A stretch of 64,000 nucleotides of DNA from Vigna angularis (GCF_016808095.1 NC_068970.1:49511630-49575629); one strand, 5' to 3'. Positions 46,308 to 62,486 are shown, counted from the first letter of the stretch. Program-made: numbers and translations. The notes: generated by a model not told the origin, from the letters alone.

Positions 46308-47084
46308 ATTATGATAAGTCTCGGTCAGAGGATAAATGCAATACAAAGAAATATGAGAACTTGTGAAGTTTTTTCTTTTATTCTATGTACTTAGACGATC
46401 TAAGCTTATGAGAGAATAAGCATAACGATACAATGATAGCAAAATTTCTTGTATTCTCTTGTGTGAGTCTTCCTTTTATAGCTTTCTTCGATAGATGACC
46501 CTTACTTAGAGATAGTTGACTTTGTTGACAAGAGAAGCATTGCTTTCGTAATTAGAGCTTGTACGGCTATTATGACATAAAGCTTTTAGGAAACATTCCA
46601 AGAATATCTTTCTATCTCATGTCTTTCTGATCCTCGTGCAATGCTTTTGAGTATATCTTGGTGTTGTCAATATCTGCGCAAATAAACAGAAAAAAACAAA
46701 GCAAACAAGGTACAATACGTACTGCATTTAATGATTTATACATTGATAGAGTGTTGAAGCATGTTTCATATAGTAAGTGTTTAGTGTAAGTATGAACTTT
46801 TTCAAGTAGTGACAATTGATAAGATACAACGTTTATTGCTTCTTTCACTAGACGCGTTTTTGTCCAATGTTGTTTATTCTTTTATACTTGACACGTCATG
46901 ACTTGTCTTATAAGCATTTAGTAAGAATGTTCTGATATGCATAATGTTCAGACGATATACATCTCTAAATGATATTTCATTAAATATTGTTTGTTAAACT
47001 TCAAAACATCGAGATGTTAGACAGTTTATTGTCTATAGACGACATTGTCTTAACAGCCACCTGTCAAGCCCCTGGTATGACATG

Positions 47085-47835
47085 TGGCATTGTTAGTTTC
47101 ACATGGCAGGGTACTCTCATGTGTCGGTGTTAGTGTCATTGTATCAATTTCATATTAGATTCTATATTTGTCTCGTTGATTCAATTTAGTCCCAATTTTT
47201 CTCAAAATGAAGCAATATTGTCCATTTCCAAAGTAAAGCAAAATTTATTATTTGTATAAATGTTATATTGATTTTTTTTCTTAAAATTAATTTTTTAACA
47301 TATTACATTATTATTTATTATCAATTCATGTTTTGTTAATCCATGTTTTTTATAATATTAAAACATATTAAGTATATATATATATATATTTACAAGAAAA
47401 AATTATTTAAAACTAATATAATATTATTTAATTTTTTTATAAAAATAAATAAATTAATACCATTTATACAAATAATAACTTTGGTCCTCTTTTAATTGGG
47501 ATCGAATTCAATATTTGTATAAATGTTATACTAATATTTATATCAAAATTAGTTGGTTAAAGTCATGATTAACAAATCATGGATTAATAATATACAATAA
47601 TGCAATATGTTAAAAAGTTAATTTTAATAAAAATATCAATATAACTTTTATACAAATAACAAATTTTGTCTTAATTTGGAGAGAACAATATTGCTCCATT
47701 TTTTGAGAAAAATTGGAACTAAATTAAATCAATGAGACGAATATAGGGACTAAATTGAAATCAAGACAATAACACTTAATACTGACACTAGAATGTGGCA
47801 GTGCCTTGCCATGTGCCCTGCCATGTGCCCTACCC
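47085..47835. mobile_element. Foldback / MITE-like inverted-repeat element
   Basis: The left arm (about 47090-47320) and right arm (about 47580-47830) are reverse complements. Shared words include cacatggcagg, gtgtc.gt.tta..gt.attgt, attcaatttagtcc and ttatttgtataaa.gttatat.gat. A further inner repeat of tttgtataaatgttata lies at 47514-47530. No coding capacity, target duplication not resolved. Layout resembles 2995-3730. Confidence 0.65.
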
Positions 47836-48189
47836 CAAATCCATATATAATAATGCAAAAAATGTCAACCAGAGTGAATGTTTGGATCATTTAAAGATCT
47901 AGAATCCAAATAATTTTTAAACTTAAAATTCACCCAATATAAGGACTCCTGAAATTTTTCCCCTGAAATAAGAGTTTCAAAAAGTGGTAAAAAAAATGTC
48001 ATTCAAAAATAATAATCATAGCTATCAAAATCAAAAATCACAAGTAAATAGTTATATGCAGGAATGTATTTCTGGGTTGTGGATACTCGTTTTTATGTAC
48101 AGGTCTATTAATGTGTTTTTGGGTTTATGTGATATGGAATGTTTATAAAACTAGAAAGATCATTTTATTAAAAAAAAAGACTTTTGACA

Positions 48190-50860
48190 ATGATTGTGGT
48201 AAAAATCGAGGTGAAAAAGGGACTATTGCCTCGGTTTTGGATCCAACCAAGGCCATAGACCCTTTAATTAATTAATTTTAAAGGTCTACAGCCTCGGTTG
48301 GAACCAAAACCGAGACAATAGATCCAATTTTTTTTTTGGTTTATTACTTTGGGGTTTTCGAACTAGGGCAAAATCGTAACCTTTTTTGCATCGATTTTTG
48401 AACCAAGGAGAAAAGTCTCACATTTTTACATTGCCTGAATATACCTCAGTTCTGCAACCATTGTCATAACTCCAAAACAACCATTGTCATAACTCCAAAA
48501 CAACCGTTGTCGTATCCCTTAGTTGCACTAGTGTTGGACTTTCATTCCAATTAGGACACTGATGATTTTCATGCCCACACCTTCACATTTGGAACATCTT
48601 ATGGCACTTGATTTAACCCTTGGGAAAACAATTTTGTCATGCTTGTGCTTCCTTTTAATACTAAAAATTTCATCATTCAACTTTATAATTCTAGACACCA
48701 AGGCATTGACATTCTCCACCAAGACCTCACGAGCACACAACTTCCAAATGGATGTCTCTGTCACAATATGTTGCATTGTTCAATAATGATAAATCCTCCA
48801 AAAGGTTAGGAAAACAAAATAACATAATATATTTTAATCATCACCGCTTATCTAAGTGTTTCACTCAATGTCACTCATGTATCACACAAATAGGCTTTTT
48901 TTTAAGTACTCCATTGTCTTTTTCCACTCAATTTCCCTTTAATGCTTGGTAGAAAACTCCAATGGCTTAAGCAAAGACTGAACAAACAATGGAAAAACGT
49001 TACGAGATCTAAGTTTTGTCTCAAGAGGTCAAAGAAAATAAAAAACTCTAGACAAAAGTTTAAGGAATTTTTAAAAGACACAAAATAATAAAATTAGAAA
49101 ATGATAGAACTACCAAAAAAAGTTAAATAAGACAACACAAAGACTCTAAAAAAAAGACAGAATATAATTTAATAGATTAAGATTCATAAACAATAGTGCA
49201 ACATAATAATTTATGTTGAACTCTATAATTTTTATTTTTTTTAAGCTTGGATCCTTATTATCTCTTTTCTTTTTTAATATATATTTGTTTGTTTTTTACT
49301 TGGATCCACTATATATATTTTTCTGAATTTGGCAGTTCAACATGCAAACAAAAATTATCCTTCAAACACAAAAACTCATGCAAGATCAAGGTAAATATTT
49401 AATTGGGACTATAATTAACAAAAAAACACAAAAAAGAAAAACAAATAATTTCCACGAATCAAATGTAGAAATACACAAATTAAAAGAAGAACATAAAGTA
49501 TACGAAAATTAAAAACTCAAGAGAATTGGATTTTGGGTTTTTTTTTTATATGATAGAAAAATAAGATAAAAAAAAGGATATTCATACCAAAACCTTGCTC
49601 TAGATCCCAGATGATACAACCTTGTCCAGGAAAAAGTACGATCTTTTCTAAATTTGACTCTTCAAGGGACACAACAAAAATAAATCAGAGAAGAATTCAT
49701 AACAAGACAGATATGGACGCCACAATCTAGCATATTGATAAGTCAAGTGGAGATTCGTCACAAAGATGTTAATCTTTGAAAAGAATCAAAGTTCTAATCC
49801 AAGAACTAAGAGAATCCTCTCTCAAAAATTCAAATGCATATATTATGACTCAAAAGTGTCTACATATGTATTTGATGCCCTTATATATAGACACCTCAGA
49901 AATCCTAAAAGAAAGCTCAAAGACATCGGGTCCAAAAATAACTTCAAAAATTAAAATAGAAACAAATTGTTTACAATTAAAATAAAATTACAATTTAATT
50001 AATTTCCTAAATTATTCTTCAATTGTGCTTATGATCTTCATATTCTCTAAATTCCCTCCTTCATGGAACATTATACGATTCAAGGAGACATGTTTTGATA
50101 TTGGACCTTGTCATAGATCTTTTGAATTGCAAATGTTCTTCCTTAAGTTCTTCTCATATATGTTTCAGGAGATATCTCTCTATCAAGATATGACATTGAT
50201 TGTTCAAAAAACAGAAACTGTATCTCTTATTCAAAAAAAAAAGTGACAATTTTGAAATTTTAATCAATATTTTGGCCTTGGTTGCTCGGGAAACCAAAGC
50301 AAAAAGTAGATATGACATCTGTTGGTGAAATAACCAAACCATATGTCCTGTTTAGAAAAAAAAAACAAAGTAAAAAAAGATATGTAATCGATCTTGGCCA
50401 AGTTTTGTCGACCCTGGTCGACTTGTATTCGATCTTAGTTGAGATATATCTGATCTTGGTCGAGCTGCATCAAACCCATTTTGGATGAGCTAAAATTTTA
50501 ATTACCTTGTGGCCTCGATTGTTTGTAGAATCAAGGCAGAAAGGTCATATGGCTTCGATTCTGGGAAACTTGAAGCCATATGTCCTCTTCAAAAAAAATA
50601 AGAAAATAACGAGATTTTTGAATAATTTTGAAAATTTTGATGTACCTTTTAGTCTTGATTATATGTTAATCGATGCTAGAAGGGGTATGTGACTTTGGTT
50701 CCTTTTGCAACTAAAATCATACAACTTTTTCAGATAAATTTAAAAAGAAAACACAATTTTTGAGACATTTTGAAAATTTAAGTGCATCTTTGAACCTCGG
50801 TTCTCCGTTAATTAATGTAAAAAAGGTAAATGACTTTGATTCTTTTGCCATCAGAACCTA
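48190..50860. mobile_element. Possible decayed CACTA-type element
   Basis: At 48210-48330 the words gcctcggttttgg and ccaaaaccgagac form inverted pairs, and related words (ggcctcgattgt, atcaaggc, tggcttcgattctgg, acctcggttctc) recur around 50270-50830. Clusters of short subterminal repeats at both ends are characteristic of CACTA elements. A gcactagtg at about 48525 could be a terminal word. No transposase frame was recognised between; the small minus-strand frame at 48528-48776 has no family features. Confidence 0.35.
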
Positions 50861-51194
50861 TAAATTCACAAAAATTTCAAAAATATAATCATGTTATTAT
50901 ATGTTTTAGTTTCTTCAAAACTAAAGCATATTACACAAGTTAAAACACCAAAACTGCATTAATGTATATTTTTTACTTCACTTTTTTAATTTAATAAGAA
51001 ATAATAATATATTTTTCTTAATTTATCCCTTATAATTTAATAAGGAGTATTTGATATCAATAAACTAAAACTAAATTTGGATAGCTAAGAGACCTTATTT
51101 TATTATTATTTGATGAGATTAAGGAAGCACAAATTTAAATACAATAACATGAATATTAGGAATCAAAATTGTATTAATTTTGTTTTTTTTATTA

Positions 51195-51275
51195 TAATTC
51201 CAAGATGTGATATGATCTTCTATTTGGTTAAGTTCACAACTTCTATGACAATAAATTTCACATCTTGGAATAATT
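51195..51275. repeat. Short hairpin
   Basis: attccaagatgtga and tcacatcttggaat form an inverted pair about 50 bp apart in AT-rich intergenic DNA. Confidence 0.7.
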
Positions 51276-51340
51276 AAACTTGAGAACAGAACTAATTTGT
51301 TAAAAGTTACAATAACTTAAGTTAATTAAAAAATATATTA

Positions 51341-51680
51341 AATAATGATTAATTTCAATAATAAAAAAATTAGTTAACCAATTTAGATACCAATTTGTAA
51401 AAAAAAATCATTGAAAACTAAAATAGTTTCTATTATAAATAAAAAACTATAATTGATTAGGAATTCATCATCGAAATTTGTCATTGACACCAGTGGTCAA
51501 AGTTTTAGTTACTAACGAAATTTATTTCTAATTTTAATAACTAAAACCTTAATAGTTAATATTAGAGACCATTTTTTTAAAATATTTTATTTATAATAGA
51601 AACTATTTTCATTATATTTGGTATTTAAATTAGTAACTATAGTGGTTAATTATTTTTTTTACTAATATTAGTCATTATTT
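51341..51680. mobile_element. MITE-like element
   Basis: The first roughly 105 bp (aataatgattaat...tttctattataaataaa) are matched by the reverse complement of the last roughly 105 bp (tttatttataatagaaac...attagtcattatt). The centre contains gacaccagtggtc. No coding sequence; target duplication is at most a TTA/TAA triplet. Confidence 0.7.
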
Positions 51681-51689
51681 AAGAATAAT

Positions 51690-53270
51690 TTAATGTTCTA
51701 CATTTATCACTATATTTCTGATTTTTTATAATTGTTTCGGTTATGGGGTCGAAGTTATCTGTATACTAAGTCCTGAGTATCTTGAAGTTTATTTTCAAAG
51801 TTTGTCCTTCACATTGTTCAATCAAATTAGGAGGTTACTTACAAAAGGTACTTCGATGTCAAAGTCAATAAAGATTTAACGAATTCAACAGTTAATGCGT
51901 AGTAAATCCAATCACCTACCTCTTTACCTCAAACTAGTATTTATAGATTTTGAAAGTGAAATTTGAATTACTATCGATTTAATCATGACCTAGTTAGTGT
52001 TAATAATTTTTTACATAAACTAATTTTTGTTAAGTCTAATCATTGTTTAAATGTGACCGTTAATTTTATATAGTATAGTTACTTGATCAATGAATGATTT
52101 TATTAATATTTTTGACTACTATTTTATCTAAGTTGACTAGGGAATCATATATTACAATAATTAATTATAAATTTACTAAGAATTCAATATCAACATACTA
52201 TTTAAAAGGTCCACTGAAAAAAAAATAACAATCAGATTATTAAATATAATCTACAAGTCATCAAATATTTTAATATATGTGAGAATTATAAATCTAAAAA
52301 CACAAATCATATATTAATAAAGTTGATAGATAATTATAACTGTTTAAAAGAAAAATATGCACATATATCTTGTAAGGTTGATCACCAAAATAAGATTTTA
52401 TGGTTTATTATTATTAGTTTTATTTTTCACTTGAATTATTCTATACATTGGGGAATAAGAAAGAATGAATTAATATATAGCAGGTGGGGCGGAGTTTATC
52501 CGTGCATTAGGGGGCTGTGGTCCCCAAATCTTTTTATACAAACAAAAATTAATATATAAATAAAATATTTCTTTTAATTTTATTAAATTATGTATTAAGT
52601 CTTCTCAAATTTGTATATATTTATAAAACAAAATGTTGATACTTCCAAAACATTTATTAAAAATCTGTCACAGTTTTCTGCTTTGGATGAGGTTATCAGC
52701 ATATTTTTATAATATACATGATTATTATTATCTGTTAAAAATTATTAAATTTATAGATGATAAAATATATTTGTTAAATAATATGTGAAGTTTCAAATTT
52801 AGTAATTACCCATTTAACTAATATTGTTTAAAAAATGCATATCAGAGAATGTTACTATTTATTTTTTTCTTTGTGATTATATTCACATGATTGTATAATT
52901 ACCGAAAATTAGAGTGAGATTTATAACAAAAAAAATATTTGAAAAAAATTCATAGATGCTTCTTAAGTCGATCGCAATTGATGTTATTTAAATCTAACAG
53001 AAATCATAAAAATTCTGACAAGTATACAGAGAAATAAATTCACTTGATCAATTTACAAAAAATATGTTTCTTTTAAATAATCTTTCACCCATATCCAACT
53101 AACTTCATATGCATAGGAACAGTAATTTAGTTAGCAAGAAAAGAAAGTTGATAGAATTTAGTTAGGATTTAGCCAAAATTATAATTAGTTATTGAATTAG
53201 GCAAATCAAAGAAACTACTATTCCATTAATAAGAGTCAATGTTCAACACCAACTTCTACAGCATTTCTAC
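51690..53270. other. AT-rich intergenic region
   Basis: No gene or repeat structure recognised; open frames are short and A/T-biased. Confidence 0.5.
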
Positions 53271-55480
<2,210 letters not shown>

Positions 55481-55489
55481 ATACATTGT

Positions 55490-56860
55490 TTGCCTCCTAG
55501 TGTATTTTGTTGAACTTAATTGACACTCTGTGAGTGAGAAGAGTTGTCCCTGTTTTCTAACATCTTTAACCATTTTTGTATCTGTTTTGGAGTGAAGGAA
55601 CTGAAAGATTGAGTTTTGGCTTATTGGATGGTTTGGGCTCTATAGAAGCATAATGCCCTTTGGAAACATTGGCATAACTCTAGTTATTTTGTTCCCTTCT
55701 GTCTTAATTGTTGTTATTATTGTTGTTGTTATATCATGGTGGGTAACTATGTGTGGAGTAACATTCATCCATAATATGATTTATTTTGTGGCAATAGGAT
55801 GATTGTTTCCTATAATTGAGATTTCTTTCCCTTCCTTTTGCTTGACCACACGAGCTAGTACCAGGTCCTTGAGACCTTCTTCTTTGTTCTTGCTTCCAAT
55901 GATTTTGTTTATCAACAATGTTGGCCAAAATTGTGTTTCTGTATTCTGATTGATGATGTTAATTAGTTGCCTTTCTTACCTTTCTTGTTACATGATGAGG
56001 GAAAAGACCCAGTTGAAGCTTGGAAGGGTTCCATTAAAATAATTTGTGTTCTCATGGTGTTTAAAGTGTCATTCAGGCCTTTTAGAAACTTTTTAAAAAT
56101 TGGATTACATTCCTTTCACCTTGTTTCGAGTGAATGTCTTGAAACAAAGTTGAAATCTTGAAGTAATCTCCTTTGGAGAACTTTTCCTTTAGCTCATCCC
56201 ATAAATCTTTAGTATTTTCTACATAAACACTTACTGCCTTACTGCAAATTGTGGAGAAAGAGTTTTAATAAACCATCATGTTGCACCGTTCTCAACCATC
56301 AAACAAGGGGTCGTTTCTTTGATGCTTCTTGATACCTCAATCTATAAACTTGAGCTTATTCTTGGAGTGAAGAGCCCTTTTCATGTTCTTGCTCCAAGAA
56401 GAATAATTATTTTCATTTAAAATATGAGAAATAAGAGTGAGACCTGAATTTTTCCTAAGATGTAGGTCAAAGGGGCTAGAGGGGTTCAAAGATTGATCTA
56501 ATTGATCCGTCACACCAAGAACTAAGAAAGACTGCCATAGTTGGTGCAACCCGGATGATCAGAAGTAGATATAGTAGAGGTAGAGGCAGAAACAGTAAAC
56601 CTGCTCTGATACCATATTAGATATGGCATGCGAAGCTTGTGAAGATAGCGAGGATGTCCATGGCTCCTAGGATAGAGGGATATTGAGAAGACAAAAGGAA
56701 AGCACAGTCAAATAAGAGAAAAAGGTAAAAACTTTGTGTTTATTGTTGTGTATTATCTTTATATAAAGCAAAGAAATCCCTAATGAATGTTTCTATTCAA
56801 CAATCTACAATTGACTTATCAATTCAATATATTATTCATTTTTTAGTGTGAAACTATGTT
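55490..56860 (-). pseudogene. Decayed Copia element (5' LTR, PBS and gag) on minus strand
   Basis: The minus strand at 56337-56549 encodes a gag N-terminus typical of Copia (FDLHLRKNSGLTLIS followed by NENNYSSWSKNMKRALHSK and NKLKFID). The minus strand at 55734-55928 encodes a degenerate zinc knuckle (CHKINHIMDECYSTHSYPP), with frame breaks between. Plus-strand gctctgatacca near 56602-56614 is a tRNA-Met primer-binding site in minus orientation, and LTR-like sequence with tttatataaag continues to about 56860. No protease, integrase or reverse transcriptase remains. Confidence 0.75.
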
Positions 56861-56869
56861 ACAATTTTA

Positions 56870-58016
56870 TTATTAAGAAGTGTCATAGAAGATGAAAAGA
56901 GAAAAATATATTTAAATTTTGATGTTAAATTATTGAATGTTATAGAAATATACAATACACATTATTAAATGCAACTATTAACAAATTTACCACGCATCAC
57001 GTGGTGAAGTCGAATTTTGTTTTATTACAAGTACTTTTATTAGGACAAGCATTCCCCTCCTTATTCAAAAAAGTCATTAAATATTTTTTGTCCTAATGGC
57101 TCTTTATACTTTGGCAGCTTTTTTCTTATTGATGATCGTCAAGGAAATGATTAAAAAGAATGAAAAAAATGATCTATTTGCATTTTTTTAATTCAAAAAT
57201 ACATAATGCAAATGTCTTTTAAAAGAATATTTTTTATATTGAGAATGAAATATTAAAATAAATAGGTGAGGTAAATTTTTTCTTTGAAAAATGTATATTA
57301 TAATTTAACATATAGAATTAGAATAGACGATTTTACAAAGGAAAACAAATTCTTAATGTTAAAAATTAGCTTAAAGCTTAGATGAAATTTATAAGAAAAA
57401 GGTCATCTTCTTAACGCATAAAATTTTAAATTAGTTGGTTTGAATAATAAATAGTGATGATATTAAATATTTCATCAAAATATTGAAATATATTTGTTCA
57501 AACTTCATCCGTACATTTTTATTAGATATTTTAATTATAAATATTTTGGTTGTTCTTTTATGACGTGGAGGACGTATTAATTTTTTTTATGACATGTTTA
57601 ATCATTTAGTATTGAGAGAAAAATAAAAAATAAAAATAACAAAGTAATTAATATAAACATAAGAAAAACATATTAGACATAATATTATAATTCTTGTAAA
57701 ATATAAGCTATTAGTTGTGTTAACTAAATGAGACATGACACAGTACTGTTTTGTTTTGATTAATTAATAATGTCCTGTGAGTCTTGTCATTAGAATATGG
57801 CCCCACCGTTAAGCTTAATCTTAGATGGCAGTATTCTAGTGGTCCATGTAGAGATTGTAATTTGTAAGGAGATAGGATTCTTCAATGCAAAAAGATTGAG
57901 AAAAGCGTTTTCACTTTCAGTTTCAGTTATTCATCACTTCTCTTCTGCTGCTTTTCTCAAATTCAAGTAGCTCATCACAGTATTCACTCGCCCCTCTCTC
58001 AGAGACCCTTCTGGAG
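56870..58016. other. Intergenic and ABC4 upstream region
   Basis: AT-rich to about 57840. The last 120 bp before the ATG are pyrimidine-rich (cttctcttctgctgcttttctc), typical of a plant 5' leader. No TATA box was assigned with confidence. Confidence 0.5.
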
Positions 58017-61000
58017 ATGATCATGGCAGTAACCCAAGCTTCTTCTGCTTTCAACAGACTCAATGACCACATTCTACTGCAGCGCTACTTCACAAAGTAG
58101 CTTCCTTTTTCTCTATCTGTTCATCAACAAAAATGGGAAAGTGAAAGATAGCAGGTCAATTGTTTCTGTAATGCTGTGTTGAACAGAACTTTGATTTGCA
58201 GGTGCCAGCAGAGATCAACATGTAGTGTTGTGAAAGTCTTTCATAGGAGATATGGAGGAAGGTTGCGAGTTGAACAGTATCAACATGTGTTATGTGCAAG
58301 AGGAGTGGAGTTATCCCCTTCTTTCATTGGAGACTCTGGCGATGAAACTGAGGAGGATATTGCAAAGGAAACATTGATTTGGAGAGCCATCAAGTTGCCA
58401 ATTTACTCTGTTGCATTCGTTCCTCTCACTGTGAGAATCTGAACTTTTAAGTTGAACAAGAGTAGCTTCTAACAAGGTTTTTCAGTAGCATGAGTTTGAG
58501 ATAGGAGTTCACACTTAGTAGTTTGAGACCACGATGATTTCAACTTAATACTACATGAATAATAACATAATCAAGTGTTATAGTTTTTTTCTTATGGATT
58601 TAAAAATGTTGAATGCGAGTCATAGGTAAATCTCTGTGCACTAGGTCATTCTGTTTTAGCAGAGTAACATCTTTCTGCTTGCCTCTGGAAGAAGGCTGAT
58701 ATTAGTTATTTAGACAGAAGGAAGGATATTTTGAAGCATATTAAGTTTCTAGAGAAGATTTTCCTCCAGTGGCCATCCATCCTTTTCCCATGTTAATGTT
58801 GAACCTATCTCCATAGCTTATAGTATTTGAATTAGAGATTATCATATTTCTCATTGGGAATTCATGTCATTTTAAGCAATGCCCCATCTTAAAGGCTTTG
58901 TTTTATATCATTATCTATTGAGAATTTAAGTATGAGTCTAAGTCTTATACTGATTAAATTGGTCTTTCTCTGGATTCTTTCATCATTATCCTACATGTCA
59001 AACTGAGTGAGAGAATTTCTAATTTAGTTCTTGGTTTCTATGGATAGGTAGGTAGTGCAGCAGCGTATTTGCAGACAGGGATCTTCTCAGCTAGATGTTA
59101 TTTTGTTCTCCTGGCTTCCTCGGTTCTTGTTATTACCTGGCTCAATTTAAGGTAAGTTTCAATACAGACCGACGGATGGAATGAGTGAATGCGAAATAGA
59201 AGTAAATGATTGTTCAACACAACAAAATCTCCATATTTTCTTAAATATATGTAATGAAAATGGATTCTGGTAGCAAAATCATTCGAACTTTTGGAAGCCA
59301 TAATTTTCAGTCAAAATGTAATATAAACTGCTAGTACCCAAATGACAGGCTAGATATCTGTTGAAAACTTGTAACAACATGGACACTAACAAGATGTCTT
59401 ACGTGGTTCTTCAACCATTCATTCTATCAAGTTTAACAGGTACTAACCCATCCAAGGAAAATGATGCAATTCTATGAATTTACTACCAATTTTGGCTCCC
59501 CCTCCCACTTCATTACTCTTATGGATCATTCTTATCAAATACTTCCAATGTTCATAAAAGGAATATACTAATATTTCTTAATTTCTTATGCATGGCCATG
59601 ACAGCAATGATGTTCATGATTTTGACACTGGAGTTGACAAGAACAAAAAGGAATCAGTTGTAAACCTGGTCGGTAGGTGAGTTTTTCTCAGACTTGGTTT
59701 TGGTGCTTTCTGTCTTCTTTTGCTTTTGTATTTAATACAGAGAAATAACTCAGCTTGATTATTCCTCATGTTGAATTTGGGCAGTCGTAAAGGAACCTTC
59801 ATTGCTGCGTACTTGTGCCTTGCTCTTGGCTTCGCTGGGCTGACTTGGACTGCTGTTGCAGAAAAAAACATTCGTTCAATGTTGTTTCTTGTTTGTGCAA
59901 TTATTTGTGGCTATATATATCAGGTATAGTATAAGTTTCTACCGACATCAGAATAGTGTTGGAAAATTATTTAGGAGTCATTAACTTTAAATTTCTCTGC
60001 TTGGCCCTATTCGTTGCAGTGTCCACCATTTCGGTTAAGCTACCAGGGGCTGGGAGAGCCCTTGTGCTTTGCAGCATTTGGTCCCTTTGCTACTAATGCT
60101 TTTTATTTACTACATGGCGGTGCAAGGTTACTTCAGCTACCTAATTAGAATGTCCCTAACTCTCTTTTTATTTTTCATGGTTTTGATTCTCAATGTTTTG
60201 GACAGTGTGATGAATCATGTCCCTTTAAGTGGAACAGTTCTTTCTGCATCAATTCTTGTTGGCATCACAACATCTCTTATCTTGTTTTGCAGTCATTTCC
60301 ATCAGGTACTTTCATTTCTGTAATTGAACTCTATTTTATGGTTTTGAGTAACATTGATTAGGTGGCATGTTTTTATGAACTCCACAGGTGGAAGGAGATA
60401 AAGAGGTTGGGAAAATGTCACCATTGGTACATGCACTTCGTTTAATTTAACATTTTTCTTGTTCAAGTTAACAATGTAAATCTACCTATGTTACTTATTT
60501 TTCATTTCTCTTTCAGGTTAGACTTGGCACTGAAAAAGGTGCAGAGGTAGTGAAAGGGGCAGTTTTGATGCTTTATGTTCTTTTGGCTGCTTTTGGTCTA
60601 AGCAAGACACTTCCTCTCACTTGTATAGTATGTACTTCTAAACTTAGTCATTTTTTGCATCTCATTTATGATATTTTCCCTTCTTTACGGTTATAGTTGT
60701 TGTTTGTGTTAATTTGGACCATGCACTAATGATTGTTCTTCTGGTTATGAATATGACTGTACTAGTTCCTTTGTGCATTGACCTTGCCAATGGGAAACCT
60801 GGTCATTAGATTTGTCGAAGACAATCACAAGGCAAGTGAAAGACTGGTGCTGAGTTTTTGTTTCCCTGGTGTATTTCTTGTACATTGCTAAACGTAAGTT
60901 GTATCTTTCAGGACAAAAATAAGATTTTCATGGCTAAGTACTTCTGTGTAAGGCTGCATGCTTTGTTTGGAGTTGCTCTGGCCTTAGGCCTAGTACTGGC

Positions 61001-61040
61001 TAGAAAAATAACATTTACGTCATGGCCAATATTGAGTTGA
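58017..61040 (+). CDS. ABC4: 1,4-dihydroxy-2-naphthoate phytyltransferase, chloroplastic
   Basis: UbiA-family membrane prenyltransferase (MenA homologue) that attaches the phytyl chain to 1,4-dihydroxy-2-naphthoate in plastid phylloquinone (vitamin K1) synthesis, needed for photosystem I. Eleven exons: 58017-58096, 58202-58430, 59048-59151, 59605-59676, 59785-59923, 60020-60126, 60206-60305, 60388-60426, 60517-60627, 60766-60831 and 60912-61040. Total 1176 nt, one frame of 391 residues, close to the Arabidopsis length. Residues 1-60 are Ser/Arg-rich like a chloroplast transit peptide. The prenyl-diphosphate/Mg2+ motif NDVHDFDTGVD is at 139-149. Conserved CPPFRLSYQGLGEPLCFAAFGPFAT and ILFCSHFHQ follow, with hydrophobic segments throughout. 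All introns are GT-AG except the last, which is GC-AG. The gene appears intact. Confidence 0.96.
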
Positions 61041-62486
61041 AGATTGGCTTGTGGAAAGAGGAAGTAATGTGCACTATGGGGTGAAAAACCATAACATTCT
61101 GGTCACCGACACTTTCTTCTGCATATATGGCTTCGAAACAATTCTTACTTTCTTGCCCTTCTTGTGGCCAAATGAGTTTGAAGAAACTGAATGACATTGA
61201 TAACAATCAAGAGTTGTGCAGAAAGCAGATGGTTCCACTACACAGCCACCTTTCAGTGTTAGCCCTTAGTTGGTTAGAATCACAACAACAGCTGCTGCTA
61301 CGAATTTTTTTTTGTGAAATCAGATCACATGTAGATTCTTTAATATTTTACAACAAACTATACAGATTACAAAGAAAATTGGATTTATCATAGAGCGAAA
61401 TCCTTCAAGCTTTACTAATTAATGAAATGAGATGTGTAAATAACAATAAAAATTAGTGTGTAGGCTTCTATTATTCATGATAAAGTAGGAAATATAAGAA
61501 GTTGAAAGATGTTGTATGACTAAAATATGTTTAGTTTATATTTTTTCATGGATTAAATTGTTATCGATTTACACATACAGAGACTAAAATAGTCATTTGT
61601 CCTATGACATCTAGTACAATTAAAAATACCTTACAACTTATAACATAATTATTGTGTTGTTAAAAGGTCCTAAATATTTGTTATGACGAAATTGAAATAT
61701 GCAAACTTTTATTTATTTATTATTATATATATTTATTGACTTGTGATTAAAATATGAGCTACATCTCTCCTAAATTTATGTTATGTGGGAAAACAATCAG
61801 GGTCAACAATAATCACAAAGTAGGACTAGACTTTTACCCCATGAAATGATATAGACCAATCATCTTCCAAAAGGGTTCTGTTAAAGAAAACACAGACAAA
61901 AATAATTAGCAGTATTGCCACCAATTATATATAATGGGTCATCTTTGATAAATTATAGGGATGAACGATTGGTCAGTTAGAATTTAAGAGATGTTAAGAT
62001 TTAAAACATGAATATTAATCATTTTGAGATATGTTTGGATTTGTCAATTGTTTTTACATTAATCCAACTTGAGTACATTCGATCATGTAATTATATTTAT
62101 TATACAATATAAAAAACATGGAATAAAATAAATAAAAATAAAATCATGTTAAAATAGAGTTAAATGTCATAATTATAAAATGACATAAAATGTTATAGAA
62201 TTACACAGTTTAAATGATAAAAAATTTACAAATGAGATGACACATGTGAGAAATAGCATGCTAAATGAGGTAGTGAAGAGCAAAATAGGGGTCCTCTTGA
62301 CCGGTTCTCCTTCTTCTTCAACTTAGGTCCTAACATAACATTCTTTTCTCAATTTCCCATCTTCTCTGCATTGTTTTCCAAATTGGAAAAGGAGAGGAAA
62401 CTATTGACATACAAAAAAATAAATAAAAAAACAAAAGGGACATGCATGCATGCATAACGTGAAACCTAAGACAGTGTAACATTAAA
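61041..62486. other. ABC4 3' region and intergenic spacer
   Basis: Contains the ABC4 3' UTR (an aataaa at about 61446 could serve polyadenylation) and the upstream region of the LMBR1-type gene, with a pyrimidine-rich leader at about 62300-62400. Plus- and minus-strand frames at 61015-61393 are chance. Confidence 0.5.

Larger units (their letters stand above)
44700..47066 (-). mobile_element. LTR-like element split by a solo LTR
   Basis: Parts 44700-45201 and 46313-47066 flank the solo LTR. A minus-strand TATA box (CTATAAAAGGA, near 46479-46489) and the cttcaaaacatcgag...tagacagtttattgtc end relate it to 10329-11210. No coding sequence. Outer ends not resolved. Confidence 0.5.

Noticed and set aside
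48528..48776. Minus-strand frame with a CX2C pair as a gene
   Set aside because: Only 82 codons, no recognised domain, no splice context, and it sits in repeat-rich DNA.
61015..61393. Overlapping frames downstream of ABC4
   Set aside because: They lie in the 3' UTR and spacer after the ABC4 stop and overlap on opposite strands without homology.
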